Of a DNA stretch of 64,000 bases, positions 34,556 to 43,815 are shown piece after piece. A program made the position numbers and the translations under genes. This stretch comes from Cherax quadricarinatus. Lineage: Eukaryota > Arthropoda > Malacostraca > Decapoda > Parastacidae. Within the stretch, counting starts at the first letter, position 1. Each line of letters starts with the position of its first letter. The notes beneath the pieces were generated by a model. That model had not been told where the DNA came from and ran no database searches. It worked only from the letters and a program-made list of their open reading frames with translations. The stretch spans positions 28,232,345 to 28,296,344 of the forward strand of contig NC_091323.1 of assembly GCF_038502225.1 (NCBI RefSeq), read 5' to 3'.

Positions 34556-36235
34556 ATAAAGTTGTCTAATTGTTGCATATGTGTCTTACCTAACAACCTG
34601 TCGGTATTGTATACCATTTTGATGTTCAAGATCTACATTATTTAGTTTATATGTGGCATGGTTATTGTCCTGTCCAACATTTAGAACTTTGCATTTGTCT
34701 ATATTAAACTGCATCTGCCACTTCTCCGACCACTGCATCAGTCTATTCAAATCTTCCTGGAGTGCTCGAATGTCCTCGTCAGAATGAATTCGACGGCCTA
34801 TTTTGGTGTCGTCGGCAAACTTGCCGATGTCGCTCTTTATGCCCTCATCTATGTCGTTTATGTAGATTGTGAACAGCAGGGGGCCCAACACTGACCCCTG
34901 TGGAACACCGCTCGTGACGCTTCCCCACTCAGATTTCTCCCCATTTATGCAAACTCTCTGCTGCCTATTTGTCAACCATGCCTCTATCCAGGAAAAAATT
35001 TCTCCTCCTATTCCATGTGCTTTAATTTTCCTCAATAGTCTCTGATGTGGGACCCTGTCAAAAGCCTTACTGAAGTCCATATACACAATATCATATTCAT
35101 TACCATGATCTACCTCCTCAAATACCTTAGTGAAAAAAGTTAATAAATTCGTAAGGCAGGAACGCCCCTTTGTAAAACCATGCTGAGATTCGTTGATTAA
35201 TTTATGCTTTTCAAGGTGGCTACGAACTGCCTCGGCAATTATTGATTCCATAAATTTTCCCACTATGGAGGTTAGGCTTATTGGTCTATAGTTCGAAGCT
35301 AAGGACCTGTCACCTGTTTTGAAAATAGGTATCACATTTGCCATTTTCCACTTATCTGGCACCATGCCAGTTTGTAGTGATATGTTGAAAAGATTAGCCA
35401 AAGGTGTGCTAAGCTCCTCTTTACATTCCTTTAGAACCCTTGCATACAGTTCATCAGGGCCTGGGGATTTGTTAGGTTACACCTCACAGCTGCTCCTGTC
35501 GACCCTCAGTCACCTGCTACAACCATTGTAGATTCTCCCAATGAATTCACTCCAGAAGAGGAAGATAACGACGACTCCAGTAAACCCTCATGGGAAAACC
35601 TTACCTTTTACACTTCTCCTTCAAATACTGACACCATGACCTGTACTGAACTCTACAAAAGCCTCGGTGCTGGAACAGTCAAGTATGCCTGTGAATCACC
35701 GCTTCACTTCACACTCACCCAAGTTCTTGAGTTCATCAAGCCTCTACGTTTCACCTTCAGTAACAAGGCTAAACTATACCACCTATCTAGAAGCAGCTTC
35801 AAAAAGTTCGAAAATGGCTCCATTGCTAACCTGCCTCCTCAGTTACTCCTATAACTCCCATATGTGTTCTACCCTCTGATGTGACCTAGCCTGCTGCCAG
35901 CTACTCAAGATTCAAGACTTCAACTACCACAAGTTCAATGCAACAGTCCCTGCTATTCCTGTTCTCAAGTCTGCACCACGATCGCCTTAGCTGCTGGGTT
36001 AAGCCCTGGCTCTATTTCTCTGACTAAGAACACTCCTCTCCAGAGCTATTCTTCATCTGTCCCATCTTCCCTGCTCATCCCATTGGGATCTTACCTGAAC
36101 TTGTTTGCTTTGCTTTGCTCTTCTGCTTCAGGATCTCCACGACTATGGTGCTGTTCGCACCTACTCCTAGGTTGAGGGACTGATTACCTCATCTTCTGTA
36201 CATAGTTCTACTGTCTTCAAGTTATGTCCTAGAAT

Positions 36236-36274
36236 TTGTATTGATAAAGCCACTGGATGGCGAAACGTCTACAA
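36236..36274 (+). ncRNA. hammerhead-like motif at the 3' end of the D element
   Basis: D-type motif (TTGTA/TACAA stem I, GUC triplet) 37 bp before the element's end at 36311, with AATAAAGATACC between. Confidence 0.65.
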
Positions 36275-36388
36275 TAAAGATACCCAGATGTTGCATATGT
36301 GTCTTACTCTCAAGGATGGACGCATTAAACACGCTCAGTAATGTGATGAAAGGAAATAAATGGTATAAAATACCGACACAATGGCAAT

Positions 36389-36597
36389 ATAAACACAAAT
36401 GTAAAGTAAAAGGACACAAGTGCAACTAATGTGACATTTATTGTAGCAACGTTTCGCTCTCCAGGAGCTTTATCAAGCTTGATAAAGCTCCTGGAGAGCG
36501 AAACGTTGCTACAATAAATGTCACATTAGTTGCACTTGTGTCCTTTTACTTTACATATTGTCGGTAATTCTACCAACTTTATTACATAAACACAAAT
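36389..36597. mobile_element. family E insertion (185 bp) in the end of the F element, 12-bp TSD
   Basis: ATAAACACAAAT flanks 36401-36585. The insertion is an almost perfect palindrome: GTAAAGTAAAAGG on the left, its complement on the right, two overlapping hammerhead-like motifs (about 36445-36478 minus and 36475-36514 plus) and the tail (TGTCGGTAATTCTACC then TTATTAC) at the right end only. Confidence 0.9.
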
Positions 36598-36619
36598 GCA
36601 GTATAATGTGATCCTTTAT

Positions 36620-36658
36620 TGACTACGTTTCGCCCACACAGTGGGCTTTTTCAAGTCA
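36620..36658 (-). ncRNA. hammerhead-like motif, family F
   Basis: Stem I TGAC/GTCA; core TTGAAAA (U3, A8); one A; stem II GCCCAC/GTGGGC with loop TGT; GAAAC; GTA. The cleavage triplet GUA is allowed by the GUH rule. Confidence 0.65.
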
Positions 36659-36827
36659 CAAACAGAACTACCTGGGGTGGAAGGAACGCGAGTATTTATA
36701 GTCCGGCTGAGGTCAGGTGAAGAATGCTGCATCTGATGATGTACCGAGTGGGGCTATAGAGTCTAAAAACTTGGGTAGCTTGGAAAGGAGATTGGATAAG
36801 TTTGTGAGCAGACCTTCTACAATGTTC

Positions 36828-37025
36828 TTATGTGGGATAGCGATGAAGAAGTTTCTTGGCAAGTGGTTCAGCTATGTTATAGAAGCCACTATTCTGGTTA
36901 AAGTTGTCGGATATAGAAATAAGTGATGATTCCAGGATTCTTCGGTATTGAGTGTTGTCTTCTGTGGCGATAAGTCTTGAGTTTCTGTAGTTTATCAAGT
37001 GGTTGTGTGAATTACGGTGTTGTAC
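36828..37025 (-). pseudogene. PLE family F GIY-YIG endonuclease C-terminus
   Basis: Minus-strand frame VQHRNSHNHLINYRNSRLIA, then RRILESSLISIS and a stop at 36828. This is the C-terminal part of the PLE endonuclease, with the Gln-His-Arg block and the RRxLE segment that carries the catalytic Glu. The GIY-YIG start is missing because the element is truncated at the fold-back point. The same end, in plus orientation, is at 51125-51343. Confidence 0.7.
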
Positions 37026-37208
37026 GCTATCCCACATAAGAACATTGTAGAAGGTCTGCTCACAAACTTATCCAATCTCCTTTCCAAGCTACCCAAGTTT
37101 TTAGACTCTATAGCCCCACTCGGTACATCATCAGATGCAGCATTCTTCACCTGACCTCAGCCGGACTATAAATACTCGCGTTCCTTCCACCCCAGGTAGT
37201 TCTGTTTG

Positions 37209-37247
37209 TGACTTGAAAAAGCCCACTGTGTGGGCGAAACGTAGTCA
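37209..37247 (+). ncRNA. hammerhead-like motif, family F (plus arm)
   Basis: TGAC/GTCA stem I and GTA triplet as at 36620, followed by AATAAAGGATC. Confidence 0.65.
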
Positions 37248-37363
37248 ATAAAGGATCACATTATACTGCATTTGTGTTTATATTGCCAATGTGATGAAAG
37301 GTTTGAAAAACCGACAAGTTGAAGATTGGCTCAATAATGGCTGACCAAGTTCCATCTTGCATT

Positions 37364-37527
37364 CTTTAAGTAAAGTAAAAGGACACAAGTGCAACTAATG
37401 TAATGGCTTGATAAAGCTCCTGGAGAGCGAAACGTTGCCACAATAAAATGTCACATTAGTTGCACTTGTGTCTTTTTACTTTACATATTGTCGGTAATTC
37501 TACCAACTTTATTACATTCTTTAAGTA
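37364..37527. mobile_element. family E insertion (~140 bp) in LINE, ~12-bp TSD
   Basis: ATTCTTTAAGTA lies at 37364-37375 and 37516-37527. The inside holds one E hammerhead-like motif (37404-37440, stem I TGGC/GCCA) and the tail at the right end. The last three TSD bases are ambiguous with the element's own GTA start. Confidence 0.8.
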
Positions 37528-37639
37528 CCTTGGAAAACAACTCGTCGGGTCCCGGGGACTTATATTGCTTCAGTTTGTCTATCTGATAACCATGTCCCTT
37601 GTGACAGTAATATTAGTTAATTTTAATTCATCAGGAACT

Positions 37640-38455
37640 GTCTACAGCTTTATACATCATTAATTTACAGCTTTATATTACGGAATGGACATAAATTCGT
37701 TAGAAAACATTCGGCGTAGAATGATTAAATTAATACATAGCATTAGAAATATGAAGTATGAAGAACATAAGAATGGAGGAACACTGCAGAAGGCCTACTG
37801 GCCCATGCGAGGCAGGTCCTTATCAAAACGACTACTAAGAACATAAGAAGAACATAAGAACGAAGGAACACTGCAGAAGGTCTACTGGCCCATGCGAGGC
37901 AGGTCCAAGTCTCCTACCGGCTTAAGCCAATGCACCCAACCTAGTCAGGTCAGGTCACACTGACTTAAGGGAGGAACACGGCAACCGACCTGGTAGCACA
38001 AGCTATCAGGTCTAACTCACACCCACCCACATCTACTCATGTATTTATCCAACCTATTTTTATTAAAGCTACACAACGTTCTGGCCTCTATAACTGTACT
38101 TGGGAGTTTGTTCCACTGATCCACAACTCTATTACCAAACCAGTACTTTCCTATATCCTTCCTGAATCTGAATTTTTCCAACTTAAAACCATTGCTGCGA
38201 GTCCTGTCTAGGCTAGATATTTTCAGCACACTATTTACATCCCCTAAGCTTCCCTAGAAATAACTCCCGTAGTCATGACACCAATCAAACCCAGAAGAGA
38301 GATTGAAGACTCTTAAACTACACTCGTAAAACGAAGAATGAGGGGAGACAAGATCGAAGCGTACAAGTGGAAGATGGGTATTAACAAAAGGCATATAAAT
38401 GAGGTTTTGAGGCTATCCCTCCAAGAGAGAACCCGCAATGATGGATTCAAATTAG
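37640..38455. mobile_element. nested LINE 3' ends and RT scraps
   Basis: 37681-37770 (plus) reads MDINSLENIRRRMIKL, a piece of the RT connector. 37770-37842 and 38255-38290 (minus) are the 3' UTR of one LINE subfamily, split by a second LINE 3' end (37843-38254) that includes the last ~70 codons (38017-38229) ending RLDKYMSRCGWV. 38336-38455 (plus) reads RMRGDKIEAYKWKMGINK, another RT C-terminal piece. Confidence 0.75.
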
Positions 38456-39078
38456 CCACGAGTGGCTTCTTCAGCCCTAATACAGAGAAAACTAAGAAAT
38501 CACGTATAAACATAAAATGGTATAAAATACCGACAGATTGTTAGGTAAGACACATATGCAACAGTTAGGTATCTTTATTTCGAAACGTTTCGCCTACACA
38601 GTAGGCTTCTTCAGTCGAGTACAGAAAAGTTGATAGAAGCAGAAGATACTTGAAGACGATGTATTCAGTCCATCACCCTTAAAGTTTTGAGGTGGTCAGT
38701 CCCTCAGTCTGGAGAAGAGCATTGTTCCGTTGTCTGAAACAATATGAAGTTGAAGTGACAGGATGGAGCCTTATATAGTGCCAGGAGGTGAGACGTGGGT
38801 TGCTTTGGGAGGGCAGGTCCCTCTCAAACCCAGCCGTTCTCACTAGTAGAGGTTGTCGAAATTGATGGTCTGTACCAAGATACTCTTGTGTTCATTCCGA
38901 CTTTAAGGGTGATGGACTGATTACATCGTCTTCACATCTCTACTGCTCCTGCCTACTTCCTGTACTCGACTGAAGAAGCCTACTGTGTAGGCGAAACGTT
39001 TCGGAATAAAGTTGCTTAAGTGTTGCCTATGTGTCTTAACAACCATCCTGTCGGTATTGTATACCATTTTGATATTCA
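38456..39078. mobile_element. PLE pLTR mosaic: C scrap and inverted family A pair
   Basis: A C scrap (38456-38515) is followed by a minus A pLTR with tail (38516-38895; motif about 38579-38618) and a plus A pLTR end (38896-39078; motif 38965-39004). The two A halves come from different A subfamilies, since the join near 38893 is not a palindrome centre. Confidence 0.7.
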
Positions 39079-39190
39079 GTCCAATACAAAGTTGAAATCG
39101 GTAAGGATTGATGGACTGAACACATCGACTCCAGGCTGAGGGACTGATTACCTCATACTCCTCCTCTCCTTACGCCTTCCTCTTTGAGGA

Positions 39191-39364
39191 AATGGTATGG
39201 TGATACCGACAAGATGTGGAAAAAAGACACTTATGTACAGTTCAGGACATTTATTAAAGGAAACGTTTCGCCACGAGTGGCTTCTTCAGTCCTAATACAG
39301 AGAAAACTAAGAAAACACACATATATATAGTGGCGGGAGTCAGTTGAGGTGATGCGTGGGTAGA

Positions 39365-39395
<31 letters not shown>

Positions 39396-39835
39396 ATGGA
39401 ACTAAGGAGGTGAGGCAAGAGAGGGACCTGCTGGCATCAAGTAACACCAGTTCCCAGGATGGGTAATATCCTCTTGCTTAGTAATTTTGAAATACTGTAA
39501 CTACCGGATTTTTGCTTTATAGTGTTACTGACAGAAATTAGTGCGGCTTCAATGCATTTTCTCCTTCTTAAGTCGTCTTCTTTAATAACTAGTTTAGCTT
39601 CATTGAATTTCATGAGGTGTCCAACATCGTCTCTATGTTGAACACATGCGTTTTTGCGGTCATCATTTCTGCAAGCATTTTTGTGTTCTGCTATCCTAAT
39701 GTCCAGAGTTCTGGCTGTTTCCCCTACATATACTTTGTCACACCCCCCACATGGTATAGTGTAGATTCCTGCACTTGTGCCAGAATCATGCTTGGGTTTT
39801 TGTATCAGGTTCCTAATAGTAGTTGAAGACGATGG
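39191..39835 (-). mobile_element. PLE family C copy with endonuclease and pLTR
   Basis: Minus orientation. From right to left it has the GIY-YIG endonuclease (ends 39437), a TAG microsatellite, ACTATATATATG, the hammerhead-like motif at 39258-39293, AATAAATGTCC, GTGTCTTTTTTCC, and the tail with GGTATCACCATACC. This is the clearest physical link in the window between PLE coding sequence and the ribozyme-like module. Confidence 0.8.
39258..39293 (-). ncRNA. hammerhead-like motif, family C
   Basis: Stem I AGGA/TCCT (4 bp); core CTGAAGA; one A; stem II GCCAC/GTGGC with a two-base TC loop; GAAAC; GTT. Confidence 0.65.
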
Positions 39836-39850
39836 AGTCGATGTGTTCAG
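39437..39850 (-). pseudogene. GIY-YIG endonuclease domain of a Penelope-like element
   Basis: The frame holds GIYTIPCGGCDKVYVGETAR (GIY and YVG in the usual spacing, with the conserved Arg), then IRIAEHKN, NACVQHRDDVGH and RRKCIEAALI, where the Glu after CI fits the catalytic Glu. The CxxC pair and later His residues could bind zinc, as seen in PLE endonucleases. It ends LPILGTGVT with a stop. The RT that should precede it is missing: the frame runs left into unrelated A/B repeat sequence, so the ATG at 39946 is not native. In a live element this nuclease makes the nick for target-primed reverse transcription. Confidence 0.85.
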
Positions 39851-40640
39851 TCCATCAATCCTTACCGATTTCAACTTTGTATTGGACTGAATATCAAAAT
39901 GGTATACAATACCGACAGGATGGTTGTTAGGACACATAGGCAACACTTAAGCAACTTTATTCCGAAACGTTTCGCCTACACAGTAGGCTTCTTCAGTCGA
40001 GTACAGGAAGTAGGCAGGAGCAGTAGAGATGTGAAGACGATGTAATCAGTAGTTGAAGAGCTGGTAGATATTTTAGCCAGAAGAAGCCACTCGTGGCGAA
40101 ACGTTTCCTTTAATGGTTTAGAAAGACACGTAAGCAAACACTATAACATATTTATTAGAAAACGTTTCGGTCCTGGGACCTGTTATAGTGTTTGCTTACG
40201 TGTCTTTCTAAACCAACTTGTCGGTATTTATTACCAAGGTTTATACCGTTTCCTTTAATAAATGTCCTGAACTGTACATAAGTGTCTTTTTCCACACCTT
40301 CCTCTTTGTATTGGACTGATGAAGCCACTGTGTGGCGAAACGTTTCCTGAATAAAGATTTCCATATGCTGCATAAGTGTCTCAATCTTCAAGGAGAGGAG
40401 AAGTTTGAGGTAATCAGTCCCTCAACCTGGAATCGATGTGTTCAGTCCATCACTCATTTTCCTACAAGAGTGATGGACTGAACACATCGATTCCAGGTTG
40501 AGGGACTGATTACCTCAAACTTCTCCTCTCCTTACCGATTTCAACTTTGTATTGGACTGATGAAGCCACTGTGTGGCGAAACCTTTCTTCAGTAAAGATT
40601 CCCATGTGGTTAGGTAAGACATATGCAACAGTTAGGTATC
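39836..40640. mobile_element. PLE pLTR mosaic (A, H, C, B pieces)
   Basis: Short pieces: A minus with tail and motif (39959-40001); a C motif lacking CUGA (40079-40112); a distinct 'H' pair with GGTCC/GGACC stem II and AATAAATATG (about 40105-40245); C plus (40248-40296); and B plus with motifs at 40313-40347 and 40554-40588 (the latter GAAACC, so broken). An inverted B stretch lies around 40390-40510. Confidence 0.65.
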
Positions 40641-41890
40641 TTTATTTCGAAACGGTCAGTCCATCAATCTTGAATAGATTGATGGACTGACCACATCGAC
40701 TCAAGGTTGAGGGACTGATTACCTCATTCTCCTCCTGTTCTTCAAGATTCTCCTTTGTATGGACTGATGAAGCCACTGTGTGGCGAAACGTTTCCTCAAT
40801 AAAGATACCCAAGAGTTGCACATGTGTCTAATTTATCAACATGTCGGTTCTCTGAACCATTCATTTACAAACTCTTGGGTATCTTTATTGAGGAAACGTT
40901 TCGCCACACAGTGGCTTCATCAGTCCATACAAAAGAGAATCTTGTAGATGAATGGTTCAGAGAACCGACATGTTGATAAATTAGACACATGTGCAACTCT
41001 TGGGTATCTTTATTGAGGAAACGTTTCGCCACACAGTGGCTTCATCAGTCCATACAAAGGAGAATCTTGAAGAACAGGAGGAGAATGAGGTAATCAGTCC
41101 CTCAACCTTGAGTCGATGTGGTCAGTCCATCAATCTTGAATAGAATACGGCATACGTGCTGAGAAGGAGCTTATAAACCGTTGGCAGGAGAGGTGCAGCA
41201 GTCATAGGTCGTGTAACATTTGTTCAATGTTGAAGTAGGTCGTGCCCAAGAATTAGGCAAGCGAAGAATTCCCAAGTATTAAGATCCCAAGAAGTTGCAG
41301 TGTCTGACAGGTTTGTAGATGAATGGTTCAGAGAACCGACATGTTGATAAATTAGACTTTTCTGTACTTGACTGAAGAAGCCTACTGTGTAGGCGAAACG
41401 TTTCATAATAAAGATACCTAACTGTTGCATATGTGTCTTACCTAACAACCTGTCGGTATTTTATACCATTTTAATGTTCAACTCTTGGGTATCTTTATTG
41501 AGGAAACGTTTCGCCACACAGTGGCTTCATCAGTCCATACAAAGGAGAATCTTGAAGAACAGGAGGAGAATGAGGTAATCAGTCCCTCAACCTTGAGTCG
41601 ATGTGGTCAGTCTATCAATCTTGAATAGAATATGGCATATGAGCGGAGAAGGAGCTTATAAACCGTAGGCAGGAGAGGTGCAGCAGTTGTAGATGGTGTC
41701 ACATTTGTTCAATGTGGAAGTAGGTCGTGCCCAAGGGTTAGGCAAGCGAAGAATTCCCAAGTATTAAGATCCCAAGAAGTTGCAGTGTCTGACAGGATTG
41801 TAGATGAATGGTTCAAAGAACCGACACGTTGATAAATTAGACACATGTGCAACTGTTGGGTATCTTTATCAACGTGTCGGTTCATTGAAC
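40641..41890. mobile_element. PLE family G pLTR cluster
   Basis: Plus and minus G copies share the tail TGTCGGTTCTCTGAACC, TTTATAAG boxes (e.g. 41170-41178 minus) and hammerhead-like motifs at 40761-40795 (plus), 40891-40926, 41017-41051 and 41501-41536 (minus). A truncated A piece (about 41358-41480, motif 41368-41405 with TGA/TCA stem I) sits inside one G copy. The right end has a variant tail, TGTCGGTTCATTGAACC, which keeps the pairing. Confidence 0.7.
40761..40795 (+). ncRNA. hammerhead-like motif, family G
   Basis: Stem I GGA/TCC; core CTGATGA; one A; stem II GCCAC/GTGGC with TGT; GAAAC; GTT. AATAAAGATACCC follows. Confidence 0.6.
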
Positions 41891-41904
41891 CATTCATCTA
41901 CACT

Positions 41905-41942
41905 ACTACTACGTACTACTACGTACTACTACTACTACTAGT
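41905..41942. repeat. CTA microsatellite
   Basis: Interrupted (ACT)n tract just upstream of the promoter of the 42.1-kb gene. Confidence 0.9.
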
Positions 41943-41997
41943 GTGGGATACCAAGTACTTCAGTCACCCCGCCCACTGTGCGTGGCATGAGTAAAAG

Positions 41998-42005
41998 TAT
42001 AAAAG
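41998..42005 (+). promoter_or_regulatory. TATA box of the 42.1-kb gene
   Basis: TATAAAAG 90 bp before the ATG, preceded by a CCCCGCCC box at about 41967. The sequence lacks pLTR features, so this looks like a host promoter. Confidence 0.6.
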
Positions 42006-42094
42006 AGCCGTGTGACTGTTATCCTGGATACTTACCTGGCACAGGCGATACCATAATCATTGTCACATAGAACATTGGTGAAGAACCATAAACC

Positions 42095-42445
42095 ATGTTA
42101 TCGTTTCTACTAACTTGGTTTTCTTCAAATGATAAGGCATGGGAAATCAAGGAATCTGGAAATCATTCACTCAGCCTCCCTCGATTATTCACATTATTGA
42201 ACAGCACGACATTGGACGACGTACTTGACGTTGCCACCTCTCCTGAAGGTGATGCCCAGACCGCAACCAACTCTTCCACTATAGCTGTCGTGGATAATAA
42301 ATCAAGTATGGATTCACATTTCTCCTATGCCGTGGTGTACTTACTATTTGCGTTTTCTGCCTTGCTGTTTCTTATCGGCTTAGCTATCGCAAACTGCCGC
42401 AGGAAGATGATACAGGAGCATGGTCGCAGGTCCACGCTAAACTAA
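42095..42445 (+). CDS. small single-pass membrane protein, paralog 2 (116 aa)
   Basis: The product is not recognised. The start ATG follows an AACC context 90 bp after a TATA box. Residues 1-11 (MLSFLLTWFSS) are a short hydrophobic start; about 15 residues of the signal-like region present in the 53.5-kb copy are missing. Residues ~20-70 are polar and acidic, with N-glycosylation sequons (NHS, NST, NSS) and the shared pattern PRLF...DD...SPEGDAQT. Residues ~77-99 form a strong membrane segment followed by CRRK, giving an outside-in type I topology. It has the same layout as the 53527-53904 gene. No intron or neighbouring gene is seen. Function unknown; a lineage-specific family is possible. 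Confidence 0.6.
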   Translation: MLSFLLTWFSSNDKAWEIKESGNHSLSLPRLFTLLNSTTLDDVLDVATSPEGDAQTATNSSTIAVVDNKSSMDSHFSYAVVYLLFAFSALLFLIGLAIANCRRKMIQEHGRRSTLN

Positions 42446-42600
42446 GCCCCACTAACTCAACGATTCTGACACACCTGTCCAAAGCACTGACTTCCATTGT
42501 ATAATATAATATCAAAATCTGTAATAGTCAAATATATTCTACCTGTTGTACAGGCGAAAAGGTTCGTCATTAAAGACTCCCTAATGTTCAGAGGTGTTTT

Positions 42601-42754
42601 ATTTATAGAATTGAAAGTTAAGACACATGTGCAACATCTGGATATCTTTATTGTAGACGTTTCGCCATCCAATAAAGATATCCAGATGTTGCACATGTGT
42701 CTTAACTTTCATATTGTCGGTATTTTATACCTTTCTTGCACAATTTATAGAATT
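42601..42754. mobile_element. family D mini-insertion (130 bp), 12-bp TSD
   Basis: ATTTATAGAATT flanks 42613-42742. The insertion is a short palindrome (GAAAGTTAAGACAC on the left) that keeps only the inner half of the D motif (GTAGACGTTTCGCCATCC) and has a tail at the right end only. Confidence 0.85.
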
Positions 42755-42960
42755 GTCGGTATTTTACGCCATTAATAACGTGAAGAAGTAGCTTGAGGTG
42801 ATCAGTCCCTCAGCCCGGGGATGTGAGAAGGGTTGGGGAATTTTCCACCTATTTTTTTTATATTGGACCGATTAAGCCATTGGCTTGCAAAACATTTCCA
42901 CAGTAAAGATTCACAGATATTATGTCAAAGTGCTGCGAAATGTGAAGTTCAGATTAAGTT
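42755..42960. other. decayed pLTR remnant
   Basis: A second tail-like GTCGGTATTTTACGCC stands at 42754-42770. About 42875-42906 has a rotted motif (CCGATTA, GCCATTGGC, AAAAC) followed by AGTAAAGATTC. The remnant is older than its neighbours. Confidence 0.45.
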
Positions 42961-43206
42961 CCTATAGATCCGTGAATTACTTATTAACGTAGCCGAGCGG
43001 TCAGGCACTAGTAATTCTGTCATTCCCGTCTGTGTTCCACCTATACCTTCAGACTTGCAGGATAGTGTTCCGTTGCCTCAAGTGTCCGGGGACACTCAGA
43101 CTGCCTTGAGTGCACAGCCTATCCCTGCAATTGAACATTAAAATGGTATAAAATACCGACAGGTTGTTAGGTAAGACACATATGCAACAGTTAGGTATCT
43201 TTATTA

Positions 43207-43243
43207 TGAAACGTTTCGCCTACACAGTAGGCTTCTTCAGTCA
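43207..43243 (-). ncRNA. hammerhead-like motif, family A variant
   Basis: Stem I is TGA/TCA in place of the usual CGA/TCG, a compensatory change inside family A. The rest matches other A motifs. Confidence 0.65.
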
Positions 43244-43404
43244 GGTACAGAAAAGTTGATAGAAGCAGAAGATACTTGAAGACGATGTAATCAGTCCATC
43301 ACCCTTAAAGTTTTGAGGTGGTCAGTCCCTCAGTCTGGAGAAGAGCATTGTTCCATAGTATGAAACAATATGGAGAAGAAGTAACGAACGAACGAACGAA
43401 AGTT

Positions 43405-43720
43405 CAGGTAAGATCCCAAATGGGATGAGCGGGGAAGGCGGGACAGACGAAGAATAGTGCTGGAGAGGAGTGTTCTTAGTAGTAGAAATAGAGCCAGGGC
43501 TTAACCCAGCAGCTAAGTCGATCGTGGGACAGACATTGAGAACACACATAGCAGGCTCTTCTGTTGGGACTCCGGTGGGTGAGTGGGGAAGTGTGGACAG
43601 ACGATGAACAGTCGTGAGAGGAAGGTCTTGAGTTGTAGAATAAAGAGCCAGGGCTAAACCCAGCTGCGTGGCACTGCGAGGCAGTGTAGAGAGGGCATGT
43701 TGAGGACATAGAGGAGAGAG
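43405..43720 (-). other. conserved 3' noncoding block of the gag element, duplicated
   Basis: 43405-43530 (minus) nearly matches the block after the family D gag ORF, including GATCTTACCTGAACT and GCTGGGTTAAGCCCTGGCTC. A second, more diverged copy of the same block follows at about 43560-43690. Confidence 0.6.
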
Positions 43721-43815
43721 CAGACTGCAGACAGTGCTCGCTGACTGATATGCTTCAGGCTGAGGTGAAGAGCTGGTTTGGACGTCAGGTGTTGGGAAGG
43801 GTGTTGTGTGTTTGG

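Larger units (their letters stand above)
33697..34639 (+). mobile_element. PLE family A fold-back insertion in a LINE, 12-bp TSD
   Basis: AAGATCTACATT flanks the 919-bp insertion on both sides (33697-33708, 34628-34639). The insertion is a near-perfect inverted repeat centred near 34150. The left half is minus-oriented and starts GTTAGGTAAGACAC without a tail. The right half is plus-oriented and ends with TGTCGGTATTGTATACC and GATGTTC. Each half contains TATTTAAG, the GAGGGACTGACAACCTC block and one hammerhead-like motif. Confidence 0.9.
32901..35476 (-). mobile_element. 5'-truncated CR1-like LINE copy inside the gag copy
   Basis: Minus-orientation LINE with short TTACA repeats at 32896-32900 and 35477-35481. 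The 3' end is a run of CTTATGTT-type units (plus-strand AAGAACATAAGAACATAAG), as in CR1-clade elements, which end in short 8-bp repeats. The 5' end is truncated in the RT at NKSPGPDELYARVL. A family A PLE interrupts it at 33709-34627. Confidence 0.85.
33079..35476 (-). pseudogene. CR1-like LINE reverse transcriptase (interrupted)
   Basis: The upstream half (34640-35476) reads VIPIFKTGDRSLASNYRPIS, MDFSKAFDRVPH, GVPQGSVLGPLLF with YINDI, and the catalytic FADDTKIG, then the thumb (WSEKWQMQFNIDKCKVL). The downstream half (33079-33696) reads EKDLGVLVSSNLKPRQQC, RPHLDYAAQFWSPYYRMDI, RRMTKMI, FRFRKDIGKYWFGNRVVDEW and ends RLDKYMSRCGWV. Apart from the 919-bp insertion and the missing 5' end the frame is open, so this copy is young. 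The endonuclease is absent. Confidence 0.85.
32208..36100 (+). pseudogene. second, 5'-truncated gag-like copy, split by two insertions
   Basis: The copy starts mid-ORF at CTCCCTCTCTCCACTCCCC, corresponding to codon ~277 of the first copy, so the start and zinc knuckles are missing. It is interrupted at 32264 by a C-type PLE piece and at 32900 by a LINE, then resumes at about 35477 (AAPVDPQSPATTIVD) and ends with the same C-terminus (stop at 35854). A few substitutions separate it from the first copy. It is followed by the conserved 3' block and the D hammerhead-like end. Confidence 0.8.
29063..36323 (+). mobile_element. PLE family D insertion (~7.2 kb with nested elements), 12-bp TSD
   Basis: AAGGATGGACGC occurs at 29063-29074 and 36312-36323. 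In order between them: an inverted D pLTR with tail (29075-29365); a direct D pLTR (29366-29620); a second D pLTR 415 bp further on; a third promoter; an intact gag-like ORF (30346-31884); a 5'-truncated second gag copy (from 32208) split by a C-type PLE piece and a LINE; and a D end with hammerhead-like motif and AATAAA, stopping at GTCTTACTCTC without the tail. There is no RT, so the element looks like a gag-only derivative or one that has lost its RT. Confidence 0.8.
36340..37301 (-). mobile_element. PLE family F fold-back insertion, 14-bp TSD
   Basis: AATGTGATGAAAGG lies at 36340-36353 and 37288-37301. The left half is minus-oriented with tail (ATGGTATAAAATACCGACA), an E element nested in its end, a hammerhead-like motif and then endonuclease codons. 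The right half is an inverted copy from about 37020, ending GTTTATATTGCC without a tail. The target is a 38-bp B tail that is itself inside LINE sequence. Confidence 0.85.
28913..37632 (-). mobile_element. CR1-like LINE fragment scattered over 8.7 kb by nested PLEs
   Basis: Minus-strand LINE sequence colinear with 58.8-59.1 kb is present at about 28913-29074, resumes at 36312-36345, then at 37323-37375 and 37516-37632. It encodes the segment before and at the start of the RT palm. A D element, a B tail with an F element inside it, and an E element interrupt it. A short stretch at 29018-29035 has been replaced by family A tail sequence, joined at a GAATAT shared by both. Confidence 0.75.
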
